Assembly: GCF_900115495.1 (NCBI RefSeq)
Contig: NZ_FOWR01000013.1
Span: 1 to 64,000 of the forward strand
DNA: 64,000 nt
Source of the DNA: Enterovibrio norvegicus DSM 15893
Lineage (GTDB): Bacteria > Pseudomonadota > Gammaproteobacteria > Enterobacterales > Vibrionaceae
Direction: 5' to 3'
Shown piece after piece: positions 26,180 through 39,684 of the stretch (position 1 is the stretch's first letter; the number at the start of each line of letters is the position of its first letter). Position numbers and translations under genes: made by a program. The notes beneath the pieces are model-generated. The model did no database searches, was not told the origin of the DNA, and saw nothing but the letters and a program-made list of their open reading frames with translations.

Positions 26180-26320
26180 ACTCACTCCTTGCGCCAGCAT
26201 TTGGTGCGCTTTTATTTACCTAGCTGACATTGTTTTAGTTTTTTGGGGAACACATTTACAATATCTATTCACTCAACTAGGTTAAAGTCATCATTTCTCA
26301 TTAGATGAATAGCTAAGCTA

Positions 26321-27235
26321 ATGACTAAACCCCGACGTCTCACGCCGCCACTCAACGCACTTCGTGCATTTGAAGCCTCTGCCAGACACCAAAGTTTTGC
26401 CAAGGCTGCGGACGAGTTAGCCGTGACACCAGGCGCCATCAGCCAGCAAGTATCGTCTTTGGAAAGTCGCCTTGGTTTGGCGCTGTTCGAACGCGTCAAA
26501 CAGCGTCTACTCCTCACCCCTGCGGGAGAAAGCTATTTAGCGCCGTTGAAAGAGTCATTTGATCGCATGGAATCTGCCACACTTGATTTGCTCACCTACG
26601 GTGGCAGCGGCGGGAAGATAAAACTGGGTGTATTGCCCACCATCGCGACGTATTGGCTTATTCCAAAACTGTCGGCATTTATCGAAAAGCACCCACACAT
26701 TGAAATCAATATGGTGACTTTGGAGTTGAACTTCGTCTCTGCAGAACGCGCACCGGATCTCGAAGGTGGCTTAATAGACGTGGGAATTTTCTACGGGGAT
26801 GGGCATTGGCAAAACTTAGAAGCGCAAAAATTGTTAGACGAGAATACCGTGGCCGTCGCAAGCTCGGCGTTGTTAGCACGATATGGGCACACAAACCCCT
26901 TCCGCCACGCTCCCTTGCTTCAACACTCGACACGTCCACAAACATGGGGAGATTGGGCCGCGCATGTTCAAGACCCTTTGCTTTCACCTTCTGGGCCGTC
27001 TTTTGAACATTTTTACATGCTCAAACAAGCCGCCATTTCTTCATTGGGCATCGCACTCCTGCCCGATATTTTCATTCAAAAAGAACTCGCTTCTGGCGCC
27101 TTGATCCAAATCGGTGATACCTCAATGGCTTCAAGCAGTGGCTACTACGTGGTGTATCGAAAGGAGCAAAATGCGTCCTCACACAATATTGAGGCGTTTT
27201 GTCAGTGGTTACAGGAAGAAGTACGCTCGGCCTAA
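26321..27235 (+). CDS. LysR-family regulator, GcvA type
   Basis: 304 residues. The N-terminal winged helix LNALRAFEASARHQSFAKAA and TPGAISQQVSSLE are typical of GcvA-like LysR proteins. The C-terminal periplasmic-binding-like effector domain contains GKIKLGVLPTIATYWLIPKL. It is divergent from the VOC gene 141 bases away, which may be a target. Confidence 0.9.
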   Translation: MTKPRRLTPPLNALRAFEASARHQSFAKAADELAVTPGAISQQVSSLESRLGLALFERVKQRLLLTPAGESYLAPLKESFDRMESATLDLLTYGGSGGKIKLGVLPTIATYWLIPKLSAFIEKHPHIEINMVTLELNFVSAERAPDLEGGLIDVGIFYGDGHWQNLEAQKLLDENTVAVASSALLARYGHTNPFRHAPLLQHSTRPQTWGDWAAHVQDPLLSPSGPSFEHFYMLKQAAISSLGIALLPDIFIQKELASGALIQIGDTSMASSSGYYVVYRKEQNASSHNIEAFCQWLQEEVRSA

Positions 27236-27269
27236 TGGCGCGGTAAATCCGTTACCGTGATGGACCGCC

Positions 27270-27617
27270 CTAGATTTTAAAATCGACACTGCGCTCGTTG
27301 CTTTGCGGAGTGATGGTGTTTTCTACCTGTTTCAGGAGTTCTTGTTGTTGCGTCGTGTACGCAGACAACTTGGATTTTTGCGCTTCTTGCTCAGCGACGC
27401 GATCAATTAAGCCACGAAAATCGCGCTTTTGTGGCGCTTCTTCTTGTGCCGCTTCTGCTTGTTTATTCTCTTCGCGCTCTTTCCTCAGTAACTCTGCACG
27501 TTCAGTCGCTGACAAATTGGAATTGTTGACACTGCCCGCAGCCAAACCCTCCCGCTCTTTAGATCGAGAGTTCATGTACGTCGAATTCATGTAGCTGTCG
27601 TTGATCAGGTTAGGCAT
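27270..27617 (-). CDS. Hypothetical Glu/Gln-rich protein
   Basis: 115 residues from ATG 27617 (MPNLINDSYMNSTYMNSRSK). The middle is a strongly charged helix (ATERAELLRKEREENKQAEAAQEEA) and a second amphipathic helix follows. No membrane segment or known domain. A longer frame to 27731 adds an unlikely Cys/Trp-rich N-terminus, so the internal start is preferred although its ribosome-binding site is weak. Confidence 0.6.
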   Translation of the reverse strand: MPNLINDSYMNSTYMNSRSKEREGLAAGSVNNSNLSATERAELLRKEREENKQAEAAQEEAPQKRDFRGLIDRVAEQEAQKSKLSAYTTQQQELLKQVENTITPQSNERSVDFKI

Positions 27618-27813
27618 GACACCATCCGAAAAAGATACGCAGCGCGTTGAAACAACCCACTGAAATAATGAAACCAGTCCATTAACACTAGTACACCAAA
27701 AACCATTTTGTGACAGATATCGCATCAACAATCAGGGATCTCGGCGCGATTTAGCGGGCGAAAATTGTGTCGATCGGAGAGAAACTGAGGGGTGTAGCGA
27801 TTTACAGCGCGGA

Positions 27814-27848
27814 AATAAAAAAGCGGAGGCCGTCGAGGGGGCCTCCGC
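27814..27848 (-). terminator. Terminator of the galactoside importer left arm
   Basis: GCGGAGGC at 27823-27830 and GCCTCCGC at 27841-27848 form a perfect stem. On the minus strand it is followed by TTTTTTATTT. It lies 25 bases past the binding-protein stop. Confidence 0.9.
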
Positions 27849-27872
27849 AAATGCTAGCCATGTATCTTATCT

Positions 27873-29108
27873 TTATTCTTTAAACGTACGCTGACGTGTT
27901 TTCTCTAATTTTTTCAGTATCTTGTCGATACGATCAGGGTGAACCATATATTGTTGGAAACCCTTCATGCCTTCTTTCGCCATAGAAGGATCAGTATCGC
28001 GGTCGTAGAACTGCGCAGTACCCGCTGCTTCGTTCAGCATCACAACACCCGCATTCAGATACTCATCATCTTTTGGTGTCGCTTTGTTGTTCGTTGGGAT
28101 TTGCAACAAAGACTCATTGATCATGGTTTGAATGTCAGGCTGAGCCACAAATGCAAGGAACTTACGCGCATCTTCTTTGTTCTTCGCTTTAGACGGGATA
28201 TGGAGTGTATCCATAGGTGCATCTTCCGCCTTCGGCACGGACGGGTCGATCACGGGGAACTGAAAGAAGCCCATATTAGGACGCACTTCATCGGTAAAGT
28301 TTGCCGCCAAGAAGTTACCCATCAAGTACATCGCTGCTTCGCCGTTGTACAAGAATGGTTGTGCTTCCTGCCAAGAGTATGATGCATGGTTATCCAAGTA
28401 ATAACCTGGCTTCACCAACTCATCCCACTTCGCAAATACGGCTTTCACACGCGGATCGGTGTATGGCACTTTGCCGTCCATCAAGTCGATGTGGAAATCT
28501 AAGCCATTCACACGCAAGTTCATGTAATCAAACCAACCTGCTGCCGTCCAAAGGTATTTCGTACCAATGGTGAATGGCGTGACGCCATTGTCTTTCAGCG
28601 TTTTTGATGCCGCGACAAACTCGTCCCATGTTTTCGGTACGGCGATATCGTATTTCGCAAACAAATCTTTGCGGTAGTACATGCCCCACTGGTAATAGGT
28701 GTATGGCACGCCATATTGCTTACCGTTTGCTGTCATTGCAGGCATTGCGCTTGAGAAATCTTCTGCCATGTTGTTTGCTGACCAAATATCACTGACATCT
28801 TCGAACAAACCGCGGTCAACGAAGGTTTTCATACGGTTACCCGCATACCAAAACACGACATCTGGTGGAGACGTAACTAGCCAGTTACGGATCGTCGTTT
28901 TATATGCTTCATGGTCATACAGATTGTATTTCACCGTGATGTCTGGGTTTGCTTCTTCGAATTTCGCAATCACTTCAGCCCATGCTTTTTTCGGTGCTGG
29001 GTCTGAAGCATCTGAGTTGATCACCAACTCCCCTGCGTTAACTGAGCCACTTAGCAGAAGAAACAGACTGCACAGTACGCCAAAGCTTTTTTTTGCAAGC
29101 GTTCTCAT
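27873..29108 (-). CDS. Sugar-binding protein of the galactoside ABC importer
   Basis: 411-residue family 1 extracellular solute-binding protein. The signal peptide MRTLAKKSFGVLCSLFLLLS ends at SVNA, before GELVINSDASDP. The start at 29108 is chosen for an AAAGGA about eight bases upstream; 29117 is the alternative, and the frame extends uselessly to 29288. Third gene of a leftward operon after two permeases. With the neighbouring alpha- and beta-galactosidases it likely binds a galacto-oligosaccharide or disaccharide such as raffinose, melibiose or lactose. Confidence 0.9.
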   Translation of the reverse strand: MRTLAKKSFGVLCSLFLLLSGSVNAGELVINSDASDPAPKKAWAEVIAKFEEANPDITVKYNLYDHEAYKTTIRNWLVTSPPDVVFWYAGNRMKTFVDRGLFEDVSDIWSANNMAEDFSSAMPAMTANGKQYGVPYTYYQWGMYYRKDLFAKYDIAVPKTWDEFVAASKTLKDNGVTPFTIGTKYLWTAAGWFDYMNLRVNGLDFHIDLMDGKVPYTDPRVKAVFAKWDELVKPGYYLDNHASYSWQEAQPFLYNGEAAMYLMGNFLAANFTDEVRPNMGFFQFPVIDPSVPKAEDAPMDTLHIPSKAKNKEDARKFLAFVAQPDIQTMINESLLQIPTNNKATPKDDEYLNAGVVMLNEAAGTAQFYDRDTDPSMAKEGMKGFQQYMVHPDRIDKILKKLEKTRQRTFKE

Positions 29109-29161
29109 TCTCTTCATCCTTTCTGTTGTTCGAAAATATCCGTCATTCAGTAAAACCAGCG

Positions 29162-30013
29162 TTACCCTTTCGTTGCTCCCAGGGTTAAACCAGCAATAAA
29201 GTGTCGTTGCATCGTAAAGAACAGTGCCACCGGTGGCAGCGCGGCAATCACCGCCCCCGCTGACATGTATTGCCAAGACGCTAACCATTGCCCTTGCAAT
29301 GCATTCAGGCCTGCCGTAACAGGACGAACTTCATCACTTTGCACAAGGACTAACGCCCAGAAAAAGTCATTCCAAATAAAGGTAAAGACCAAAACAGACA
29401 ATGCCGCCAGTGCAGGCCTCACCAAAGGAAGCACCACATACCAGAAGATTCGCCATTCACTCACACCTTCAACCCGTGCCGCTTCAATCAACGCGTCCGG
29501 AATTCCTATCATAAAGTTGCGCATAAACAAGGTGCAAAAACCTGCTTGGAACGCCACATGGAAGAAAATCAGTGCCCAGTGCGTGTCGTACAACCCAAGA
29601 TCAATGGTCAAATCTCGCACAGGGATCATTAAAATTTGGAAAGGCACGAAGTTACCGCCGATGAACATGGCGAAAAGCAACACGTTGCCTTTGAATTTGT
29701 ATTTCGCCAGCGCAAACCCCGCCAACGTAGAAAGCGCCACAGCACCCGCAACGGCAGGTAAGCTGATCAACAAGCTATTCAATAAGTAGCGCGCCATCGG
29801 CGTTGCGATGAAAACTTGTGTGTAGTTCTCAATGAACTGCAATTCATCCGGCCAGCCCCAATAGTTACCCGCATTGATATCGGCAATGGAACGGATCGAG
29901 GTCATCAATACCGCAGCAAGCGGAATCAGCCAAAGGATGACGGCAATGTAGAGCGCGACGCGATAGCCGACATTGATGAATTTGCCTTGGTGTTCAATCG
30001 GTCTAGGAAACAT
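29162..30013 (-). CDS. ABC importer permease, MalG type
   Basis: 283 residues, six membrane helices. The EAA coupling loop is ALIEAARVEGVSEWRIFWYVVLP. The start at 30013 shares one base with the stop of the upstream permease (TAATG) and follows AAGGAG, so the pair is translationally coupled. It forms the channel with its partner and should be powered by the ATPase at 31121. Confidence 0.92.
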   Translation of the reverse strand: MFPRPIEHQGKFINVGYRVALYIAVILWLIPLAAVLMTSIRSIADINAGNYWGWPDELQFIENYTQVFIATPMARYLLNSLLISLPAVAGAVALSTLAGFALAKYKFKGNVLLFAMFIGGNFVPFQILMIPVRDLTIDLGLYDTHWALIFFHVAFQAGFCTLFMRNFMIGIPDALIEAARVEGVSEWRIFWYVVLPLVRPALAALSVLVFTFIWNDFFWALVLVQSDEVRPVTAGLNALQGQWLASWQYMSAGAVIAALPPVALFFTMQRHFIAGLTLGATKG

Positions 30014-30915
30014 TAGCGCTCTCCTTTCAGCATGCGCCACAAGAAGTAGGCGATATAGATATCCATAATGAGGAACAGCACCACAGCCACCGCTGCGCCA
30101 TAACCCATGCGATAGTTGAAGATAGATTCTTCATACATCATGTACGCAAGGACCGTTGAGCTGCCCCATGGGCCACCTGCCGTCATGGTTGCTACTAAGT
30201 CGAAAGACCTCAATGCGCCGATGACAGTCACTACCACAGCAATAAAGGTGGCAGGTTTGAGTTGTGGCACCACGACGTACCACATCATTTTCCAACTCCG
30301 TGCGCCGTCTAATCGCGCAGCTTCAAGCTGCTCAGGGTCGAGGTTATTCAAACCTGTGAGATACAAAATCATGCAATAAGCCACTTGCGGCCAAAGCCCC
30401 GCGGCGATAATGCCGTATGTCACCAAATCTTCATCGGCAAGAATAGAAACAGGGTCAAAGCCCATGCCCACCATGATTTGCGTTAACAGGCCAAATGACG
30501 GGTCATAAAACCAAGCAAACACCAAACCAACAACAACCTGAGAGATAACAAAAGGGAAGAAAAACAGGGCTTTAATCAGGCGGATGCCGGCCACTTTTTG
30601 GTTGAGAAAAAGTGCGATAAGCAAGCCGATTGGCGGCGCTAACATGAAGAGCACCATCCAAAGGAAGTTGTTAAACAGTGAGGTGTAAAACGTATCTGAA
30701 TCAAACAGTTCGACATAGTTATCAAAGCCGACCCAGGTTTTCTCCCCAAGACCATCCCATTCGAAAAAACTTAACCAAACACTTTGTAAGATGGGATACA
30801 TCACATAAAGCGAAAAAATAGCAATAGCCGGCGCAAGGAATAACCAAGGGGCCAAAGTCAGACGGCTTCTGCTTGGGGAGCTGCCCGACGTTGCTGTTGA
30901 AGAAAGCCTAGTCAT
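30013..30915 (-). CDS. ABC importer permease, MalF/UgpA type
   Basis: 300 residues with six membrane helices; EAA loop EQLEAARLDGARSWKMMWYVVVP. First gene of the leftward arm. ATG 30915 follows AAGGACAGGA; an earlier in-frame ATG at 30948 is less likely. Confidence 0.92.
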   Translation of the reverse strand: MTRLSSTATSGSSPSRSRLTLAPWLFLAPAIAIFSLYVMYPILQSVWLSFFEWDGLGEKTWVGFDNYVELFDSDTFYTSLFNNFLWMVLFMLAPPIGLLIALFLNQKVAGIRLIKALFFFPFVISQVVVGLVFAWFYDPSFGLLTQIMVGMGFDPVSILADEDLVTYGIIAAGLWPQVAYCMILYLTGLNNLDPEQLEAARLDGARSWKMMWYVVVPQLKPATFIAVVVTVIGALRSFDLVATMTAGGPWGSSTVLAYMMYEESIFNYRMGYGAAVAVVLFLIMDIYIAYFLWRMLKGER

Positions 30916-31016
30916 ATTACGTCCTGTCCTTAATTTGCTATGTTCCACCCGTGAACATGTGACGATGCTGTTACGGTAAAGTTGGCTTTATTTAAAACTA
31001 GTTCACAAAATTATGA

Positions 31017-31032
31017 ATGTAAACGTTTCCAT
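31017..31032. promoter_or_regulatory. LacI/GalR-type operator
   Basis: GTAAAC-GTTTCC at 31019-31030 is a near-perfect palindrome centred on CG and matches the LacI/GalR operator form. It sits between the two divergent arms, 102 bases from the permease start and 89 from the ATPase start. One site could therefore control both through the LacI-type protein at 32315. Confidence 0.75.
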
Positions 31033-31120
31033 AAAGCAAAAAACACACTATTTTTAAAAAAGGACGACCCGAGCATAAAAATGCGCGGTGTCGATAACAG
31101 CACGGCATAGGACATGCGTA

Positions 31121-32251
31121 ATGGCAAATATCACGTTAAGAAACGTTATCAAACGCTTTGGCAAAGTTGAGACCATTCATGGCATCGATTTAGACATCAC
31201 TGGAGGAGAGTTCGTTGTTTTCGTCGGACCTTCAGGTTGTGGTAAGTCAACTTTGCTTCGCTTGGTCGCGGGATTAGAAACCATCAGTGATGGTGTCATT
31301 AGCATCGATGGCACAGAAGTGAATAACGTCGACCCTGCGGATCGCGGTGTGGCGATGGTGTTCCAATCCTATGCACTGTATCCGCACATGTCAGTGCGCG
31401 AAAACATGGGATTCGGCTTGAAGATGAATGGCGTTGATCCTGCTGAAATTAAGCGTCACGTCGACCGTGCAGCAAAAACACTGCAACTCGAACCACTGCT
31501 AGACCGTAAGCCTAAAGCATTGTCTGGTGGTCAACGTCAGCGTGTGGCGATTGGTCGCGCCATCGTGCGTGATCCAAAAGTCTTCTTGTTTGACGAACCT
31601 TTGTCGAACTTGGATGCAGAGCTTCGCGTTGAAATGCGCCTGCAAATCGCCAAGCTGCACCAAGAACTGAAAAACACCATGATCTACGTTACTCATGACC
31701 AAGTCGAAGCCATGACATTGGCTGACAAAATTGTTGTCTTGCGCGCAGGTGCCGTTGAACAAGTCGGTTCTCCATTGGCGCTTTACCACAACCCAGACAA
31801 TCTTTTTGTCGCCGGCTTCATTGGCTCACCAAGAATGAATTTCATTGCAGGCCGTGTTTCTGCCGTGAGTGGCTTAGATGCCACAATTACCATGCCAGAC
31901 GGACAAACACTTACCGTCACACTGGCAAAACCTGTCAATGACGGTGCGGAAGTGACCGTAGGTATCCGCCCTGAGCACATACAGATTGGCCAAGGTGAAG
32001 GCTTCAACTTTGAATTTCACAGCGAAGTGGTTGAGCGTTTGGGCAACGGTACTTACCTGTTTGGGCAATATGCTGGCATTGATGGATTCAAAGTTCACAT
32101 CCCAGGCGACAACGCAGTGAAAGCGTTCCAAACCGTTCCATTGCGCTGTTCACCAAGCGATATCCACGTGTTCGACAGCAACGAGCAAGCCCTCACCTAT
32201 CGCGAGCAAACCAACGAAGAAGTGTCCGTCACATCGCTTGAGCAAAACTAG
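31121..32251 (+). CDS. ABC importer ATPase, UgpC/MsmK type
   Basis: 376 residues with all motifs: Walker [10 protein letters not shown], signature LSGGQRQR, Walker [13 protein letters not shown] and H-loop YVTHDQVEA, then a C-terminal TOBE region. It powers sugar import through the permeases on the other arm. ATG 31121 is preferred (AGGAC seven bases before); an earlier in-frame start at 31088 lacks a site. Confidence 0.95.
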   Translation: MANITLRNVIKRFGKVETIHGIDLDITGGEFVVFVGPSGCGKSTLLRLVAGLETISDGVISIDGTEVNNVDPADRGVAMVFQSYALYPHMSVRENMGFGLKMNGVDPAEIKRHVDRAAKTLQLEPLLDRKPKALSGGQRQRVAIGRAIVRDPKVFLFDEPLSNLDAELRVEMRLQIAKLHQELKNTMIYVTHDQVEAMTLADKIVVLRAGAVEQVGSPLALYHNPDNLFVAGFIGSPRMNFIAGRVSAVSGLDATITMPDGQTLTVTLAKPVNDGAEVTVGIRPEHIQIGQGEGFNFEFHSEVVERLGNGTYLFGQYAGIDGFKVHIPGDNAVKAFQTVPLRCSPSDIHVFDSNEQALTYREQTNEEVSVTSLEQN

Positions 32252-32314
32252 CTTTGGCGTGATGCCGAGAGGGATTCAATGTGGAGATCAACCCATCAGT
32301 GAGGACATATCGCA

Positions 32315-33331
32315 ATGGCAACCATTAAAGATGTCGCAAAGCGCGCTGGCGTTTCCGTCGCAACAGTTTCACGGGTGATCAACCTTTCGCCACAGACACG
32401 TCCCGATACCGTTGAATCGGTAAAAAGCGCCATGAAAGAACTGGGTTATCGCCCCAATGCGGCGGCAAGAACCTTAGTCAGCAAGAAGAGTCTTGCGATT
32501 GGCGTGGTCGTGGCTGATGTGTCTGACCCTTTTTTCGGCACCCTCGTAAAACACGTGGATACCATGGCGCTGCAACAAGGCCACCATCTTTTGATTGGCA
32601 ATGGTTATCACAAGAAAGAACGCGAAAAGCAGGCCATCGAGTCGCTGATTCAAAACCAAGTCGGTGCGTTTATCATTCACAGCAAAGCCCTGGACGACGA
32701 CACCTTGCTGGCGTATGCCGCCGAAAACGAGGCCATGGTATTTATCAACCGCTTAATCCCAGGGTTGGAAGATCGCTGCATTCACCTCGATAACTACCGA
32801 GGGGCCTACTTAGCAACGGAACACCTTATTCAACAAGGTCATAAAGCCATTGCTTGTATCAGTTCCAATCACGATATCGAGGATAGCCAACAGCGTCGAC
32901 GTGGCTATTTGGATGCGTTGAAAGCGCACGGTCTAGGTCAACATGATTGTTCACGCGAAACCCTAGGTTGGATTGCAACGGGCTGGCCAGATGAGCAAGG
33001 CGGGGAAGATGCCATGCTCAAATTGCTCAAAGACAGCAAACAGATTACTGCGGTATTTTGCTACAACGATGTCATGGCAGCTGGCGCGATAACGGCCATT
33101 ACAGACAACGCTTATCGCGTGCCGGAAGACATTTCTGTGGTCGGCTTCGATGACAGCCTCATCGCACGTTATTTGCACCCCAAACTCACCACTGTTCGCT
33201 ACCCCATAGAAGAAATGGCCGCGCAAGCAGCGGAGTTAGCCATCTCACTGTCCAACAATAAACAGAGCCTAGCAACCAATGGCGGCTATAAACCTACCTT
33301 AGTCAGACGGCAATCGGTCCAACGGGTTTGA
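32315..33331 (+). CDS. LacI/GalR-family repressor
   Basis: 338 residues. The N-terminal helix-turn-helix is MATIKDVAKRAGVSVATVSR, followed by the hinge helix PNAAARTLVSKKS and a periplasmic-binding-like effector domain. It resembles GalR/GalS. It lies between the ATPase and the glycosidases and most likely binds the palindrome at 31017-31032. The inducer is probably galactose or a galactoside; that is inference. Confidence 0.93.
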   Translation: MATIKDVAKRAGVSVATVSRVINLSPQTRPDTVESVKSAMKELGYRPNAAARTLVSKKSLAIGVVVADVSDPFFGTLVKHVDTMALQQGHHLLIGNGYHKKEREKQAIESLIQNQVGAFIIHSKALDDDTLLAYAAENEAMVFINRLIPGLEDRCIHLDNYRGAYLATEHLIQQGHKAIACISSNHDIEDSQQRRRGYLDALKAHGLGQHDCSRETLGWIATGWPDEQGGEDAMLKLLKDSKQITAVFCYNDVMAAGAITAITDNAYRVPEDISVVGFDDSLIARYLHPKLTTVRYPIEEMAAQAAELAISLSNNKQSLATNGGYKPTLVRRQSVQRV

Positions 33332-33353
33332 GCTTTCGCGCCCATTTTTAGGG

Positions 33354-35510
33354 ATGATATACACAGTGAAGACATCTACTTCTCACGTTAACAACGCACC
33401 GACAGAGCGTTTTCTTCATTTGCAGTCGAACGATAACAGCCTGATCCTGTTGCTTGACCCCATCCCCGCAATCATCTTCTGGGGACGTAGAATCGACCGC
33501 GAACATGCTATCCCTGCAGCGCTTTTTGATGTTCCCGTAGGCCAAGCTAGGCTCGACCAACACGTTGTGTTAGCACTGTGCCCCGAGCACGGACGTGGCG
33601 ATTTTGGTAGCCCAGGCATTGAAGGCCACCGCCAAGGCCGCGATTGGGCGCCCGTTTTTAATCTTACCGCGGTTGAACACACAGACACGGCCGCCACCAT
33701 GACCTTGAGCGACCCACGCGCGGGGCTGGAACTGACGATTTACCTTGCGCTTGATCCAGAAAGCAACGTGATGACACTGCGCCATCGCGTCGTGAATATT
33801 GGCAATTCTGATTACACCGTGGATCGTCTTGCGCTGACCTTGCCGCTGTCAGAAAACCTCAACGAACTGATCACCTATCACGGTCGTTGGTCACACGAAT
33901 TTCAAATGCAACGCATTCCTCTCACGCACGGCGGGTTCATTCAAGAAAACCGCCGTGGCCGAACGTCGCACGAATCGTTCCCCGGCATCATCGCGCTTCA
34001 ACCTGAAACCGATGATGTGCATGGCAATGTCATCGGGATGCATTTGGGCTGGAGCGGTAACCACCGTCTTCGCGCACAGGTAAAAAGTGATGGCCGACGC
34101 TATTTGCAAGCTGAGCCGCTGTTGTCTTCGGGCGAAGTGATCTTGCCACCCAATGGCGCGTTCGAAACGCCAACCATGTATGCCTTGTTCTCAAACCAAG
34201 GGCTAAATGGCATGAAGCAAGGCTTCCACCATTACGTGCGCAATCAAGTGATCAACTTTCCCGACGCCAAGCCTCGCCCCGTTCACTTCAACACGTGGGA
34301 AGGGATTTACTTTTACCACGAGCCACAAAGCATCATGGCAATGGCAGATGCCGTTGCCCGTTTAGGGGTAGAGCGTTTTATTCTTGATGATGGGTGGTTC
34401 TTAAACCGCGATGGCGAAACCCGAGCATTGGGCGATTGGATTGTCGATCCGAAGAAATACCCGCAAGGGCTCTCGCCGCTGGTTGATCATGTGAATCAAC
34501 TCGGGATGGAGTTTGGTTTGTGGGTTGAACCCGAAATGGTGAGCAAAGATTCCGACGTATTTCGCGCCCATCCAGACTGGATGCTGGGGCTCGATGACCT
34601 AGGCTATCATCAGCCTTCGGGTCGCTATCAATACGTGATGGATCTGCAAAACCCTGATGCTTACAACTACCTCTTGGCGGCACTTGATAGCTTGCTGACG
34701 GAATACAATATCACCTACCTCAAATGGGACATGAACCGTGAGTTGGTGCAAGCAGCGCACAATGGTTTACCTGCATATCACGGTCAAACTCTCGCGTTGT
34801 ACACCATGATCGACACCCTGCGTGCGCGCCATCCATTAGTGGAAATCGAATCGTGTGCCTCGGGGGGCGGTCGTGTGGATTACGAAGTGTTAAAACGCAC
34901 CCATCGTTTCTGGACATCCGATTGTAACGACGCCTTAGAGCGCCAAAGTATTCAGCACGGCATGTTGATGTTTTTTCCGCCTGAAGTCATGGGCAGCCAT
35001 ATCGGCCCTTATCGCAGCCACACCACGCGTCGTGTACACGATATGTCGTTGCGGGGGCTTACCGCCTTGTTCGGTCACATGGGGGCGGAACTTGACCCTG
35101 TCGGGTTACCAGATGTTGAACTCGTGGCTTTCGCGCGCTACATCGACTTGCACAAGCACTATCGTGAGCTGCTACACAGCGGCAAATGCTTCAATATCCC
35201 GTCAGGCGATTCGGGCCAACGAATTTACGGCGTGATGAATGATGACGTGGTGCTCTTGGCCGTGGTGCAAATCGCCATGCCCCAATACGCCCTCGCAGGC
35301 CGTTTACGCTTGCCTGTGCTTGACGGTGACAAACGTTACCGCATCGACGTGCTGGATTCACCCGCAGCCTTCTCTTCCACCATGAAACAACAACCCTCAT
35401 GGATGGCGAAACCACTTTCAATTCATGGCGATCAGCTCATTCAAATTGGGCTAAGCTTGCCAATAATGGACCCTGAAAGTGCCATGTTACTGTCGTTTAC
35501 GCTTGAGTAA
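33354..35510 (+). CDS. GH36 alpha-galactosidase
   Basis: 718 residues, retaining glycosidase of family GH36. The nucleophile is D459 in LKWDMNR. SCASGGGRVDYEVL and acid/base D523 in WTSDCND are intact, and the N-terminal beta-supersandwich is present. It hydrolyses terminal alpha-1,6-galactosides such as melibiose and raffinose. There is no signal peptide, so it acts in the cytoplasm after import. Start: ATG 33354 has AGGG directly against it, while GTG 33366 (codon 5) has it 11 bases upstream; either is possible. Confidence 0.95.
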   Translation: MIYTVKTSTSHVNNAPTERFLHLQSNDNSLILLLDPIPAIIFWGRRIDREHAIPAALFDVPVGQARLDQHVVLALCPEHGRGDFGSPGIEGHRQGRDWAPVFNLTAVEHTDTAATMTLSDPRAGLELTIYLALDPESNVMTLRHRVVNIGNSDYTVDRLALTLPLSENLNELITYHGRWSHEFQMQRIPLTHGGFIQENRRGRTSHESFPGIIALQPETDDVHGNVIGMHLGWSGNHRLRAQVKSDGRRYLQAEPLLSSGEVILPPNGAFETPTMYALFSNQGLNGMKQGFHHYVRNQVINFPDAKPRPVHFNTWEGIYFYHEPQSIMAMADAVARLGVERFILDDGWFLNRDGETRALGDWIVDPKKYPQGLSPLVDHVNQLGMEFGLWVEPEMVSKDSDVFRAHPDWMLGLDDLGYHQPSGRYQYVMDLQNPDAYNYLLAALDSLLTEYNITYLKWDMNRELVQAAHNGLPAYHGQTLALYTMIDTLRARHPLVEIESCASGGGRVDYEVLKRTHRFWTSDCNDALERQSIQHGMLMFFPPEVMGSHIGPYRSHTTRRVHDMSLRGLTALFGHMGAELDPVGLPDVELVAFARYIDLHKHYRELLHSGKCFNIPSGDSGQRIYGVMNDDVVLLAVVQIAMPQYALAGRLRLPVLDGDKRYRIDVLDSPAAFSSTMKQQPSWMAKPLSIHGDQLIQIGLSLPIMDPESAMLLSFTLE

Positions 35511-35547
35511 GTATCAAGCAAAACGCCCCGCATTTTTAGAGATATAG

Positions 35548-38661
<3,114 letters not shown>

Positions 38662-38700
38662 TACGCATCACCATGCTAACAATTTAATCAAGCTATGGCC

Positions 38701-38734
38701 TCACGCTGTTACGCGCTCCTGCGTATCAGCGTGA
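38701..38734 (+). terminator. Hairpin after lacZ
   Basis: TCACGCTG...CAGCGTGA with a nearly continuous inner stem (TACGC/GCGTA, one T-T mismatch) and loop GCTCCT. No T-run follows, so it may be a 3'-end protecting or rho-linked hairpin rather than a standard terminator. Confidence 0.5.
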
Positions 38735-38740
38735 TGTGTC

Positions 38741-38798
38741 TATACCCAAACAACCTGAAGATGCTCGATTTCAGAGGCCATCAGGTTGTTTGGGTATA
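38741..38798. repeat. Palindromic repeat, short form
   Basis: TATACCCAAACAACCTGA at 38741-38758 is perfectly inverted at 38781-38798. Only 22 bases lie between the arms. It is the shortest of the related copies in this window (see 44007-44274, 49802-49918 and 50006-50027). Confidence 0.9.
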
Positions 38799-38931
38799 TG
38801 AACCTGCTTCGCGCTTGTAAAACGTACGCATCCAAATCCCCTCAACATGCTCGTTCACGTCGAGAGAATCCGAGAAACAATTGTGGTAAAAAAGACAGAG
38901 GACGTGTATCTACCCGAGAAAAGGCGCACAC

Positions 38932-39654
38932 ATGGACAAGGCAGCTTCTGCTTCACACCCTAACAAACACCTTCTGATCACAGGCGCAAACCGAGGCATT
39001 GGTTTGGCATTAACCACGCTGTATTTAAAGGCGGGATGGCAAGTCGATGCGTGTTGTCGTGATCCAGAATCGGCCGATGACCTCAACGCCTTAACGTCCA
39101 CCTTCGATACCCTGCAGATTCATGAACTCGACGTCACCGACCACGCCGCCATTGATGCCCTCTCTACCAAACTCGCTTCGCGGGAATTTGACCTTATCAT
39201 TAACAATGCTGGGTATTACGGTCCGAAAGGCTATCGATTTGGCGGTACAGACATGGACGAGTGGCGCAAGGTGCTAGACATTAACACCCTCGCGCCGCTC
39301 AAAATCGCCGAAGCATTTCACGGGCAATTGCTCGCTGGAAAACCCGGTGTCTACGCGGCCTTATCATCCAAAGTTGGCAGCATGACAGACAACACCTCTG
39401 GCGGCGGATACATCTACCGTTCATCAAAAGCGGCGCTAAATGCTGTGATTAAAAGCCTCTCCATCGATCTCGCCCCTCAAGGCATCATCGCCGTCGCCCT
39501 GCACCCTGGCTGGGTAAAAACTGAAATGGGCGGTCCTAATGCCTTAATTTCGTCGCAAGAAAGCGCGCAAGGTTTGTTTGATGTCTTAGCGGCTTTGAAA
39601 CACGAAGATAGCGGAAAATTCTTGAACTACGATGGGCAAGTTTTGCCTTGGTAG
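38932..39654 (+). CDS. Short-chain dehydrogenase/reductase
   Basis: 240 residues. The Rossmann NAD(P)-binding motif is TGANRGIG, then INNAGYYG, catalytic Ser in ALSSKVGS, and YRSSK as the Tyr-xxx-Lys pair. C-factor/CsgA-like subfamily; substrate unknown. Ends GQVLPW like other members of that group. Start ATG 38932. Confidence 0.9.
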   Translation: MDKAASASHPNKHLLITGANRGIGLALTTLYLKAGWQVDACCRDPESADDLNALTSTFDTLQIHELDVTDHAAIDALSTKLASREFDLIINNAGYYGPKGYRFGGTDMDEWRKVLDINTLAPLKIAEAFHGQLLAGKPGVYAALSSKVGSMTDNTSGGGYIYRSSKAALNAVIKSLSIDLAPQGIIAVALHPGWVKTEMGGPNALISSQESAQGLFDVLAALKHEDSGKFLNYDGQVLPW

Positions 39655-39684
39655 AGACACAGTGAATGCGAGCAAGCATCACGC

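Noticed and set aside
38741-38798. Palindromic repeat considered as an integron attC site
   Set aside because: No RYYYAAC/GTTRRRY core, no integrase gene and no cassette array; arms are perfectly symmetric, unlike attC.
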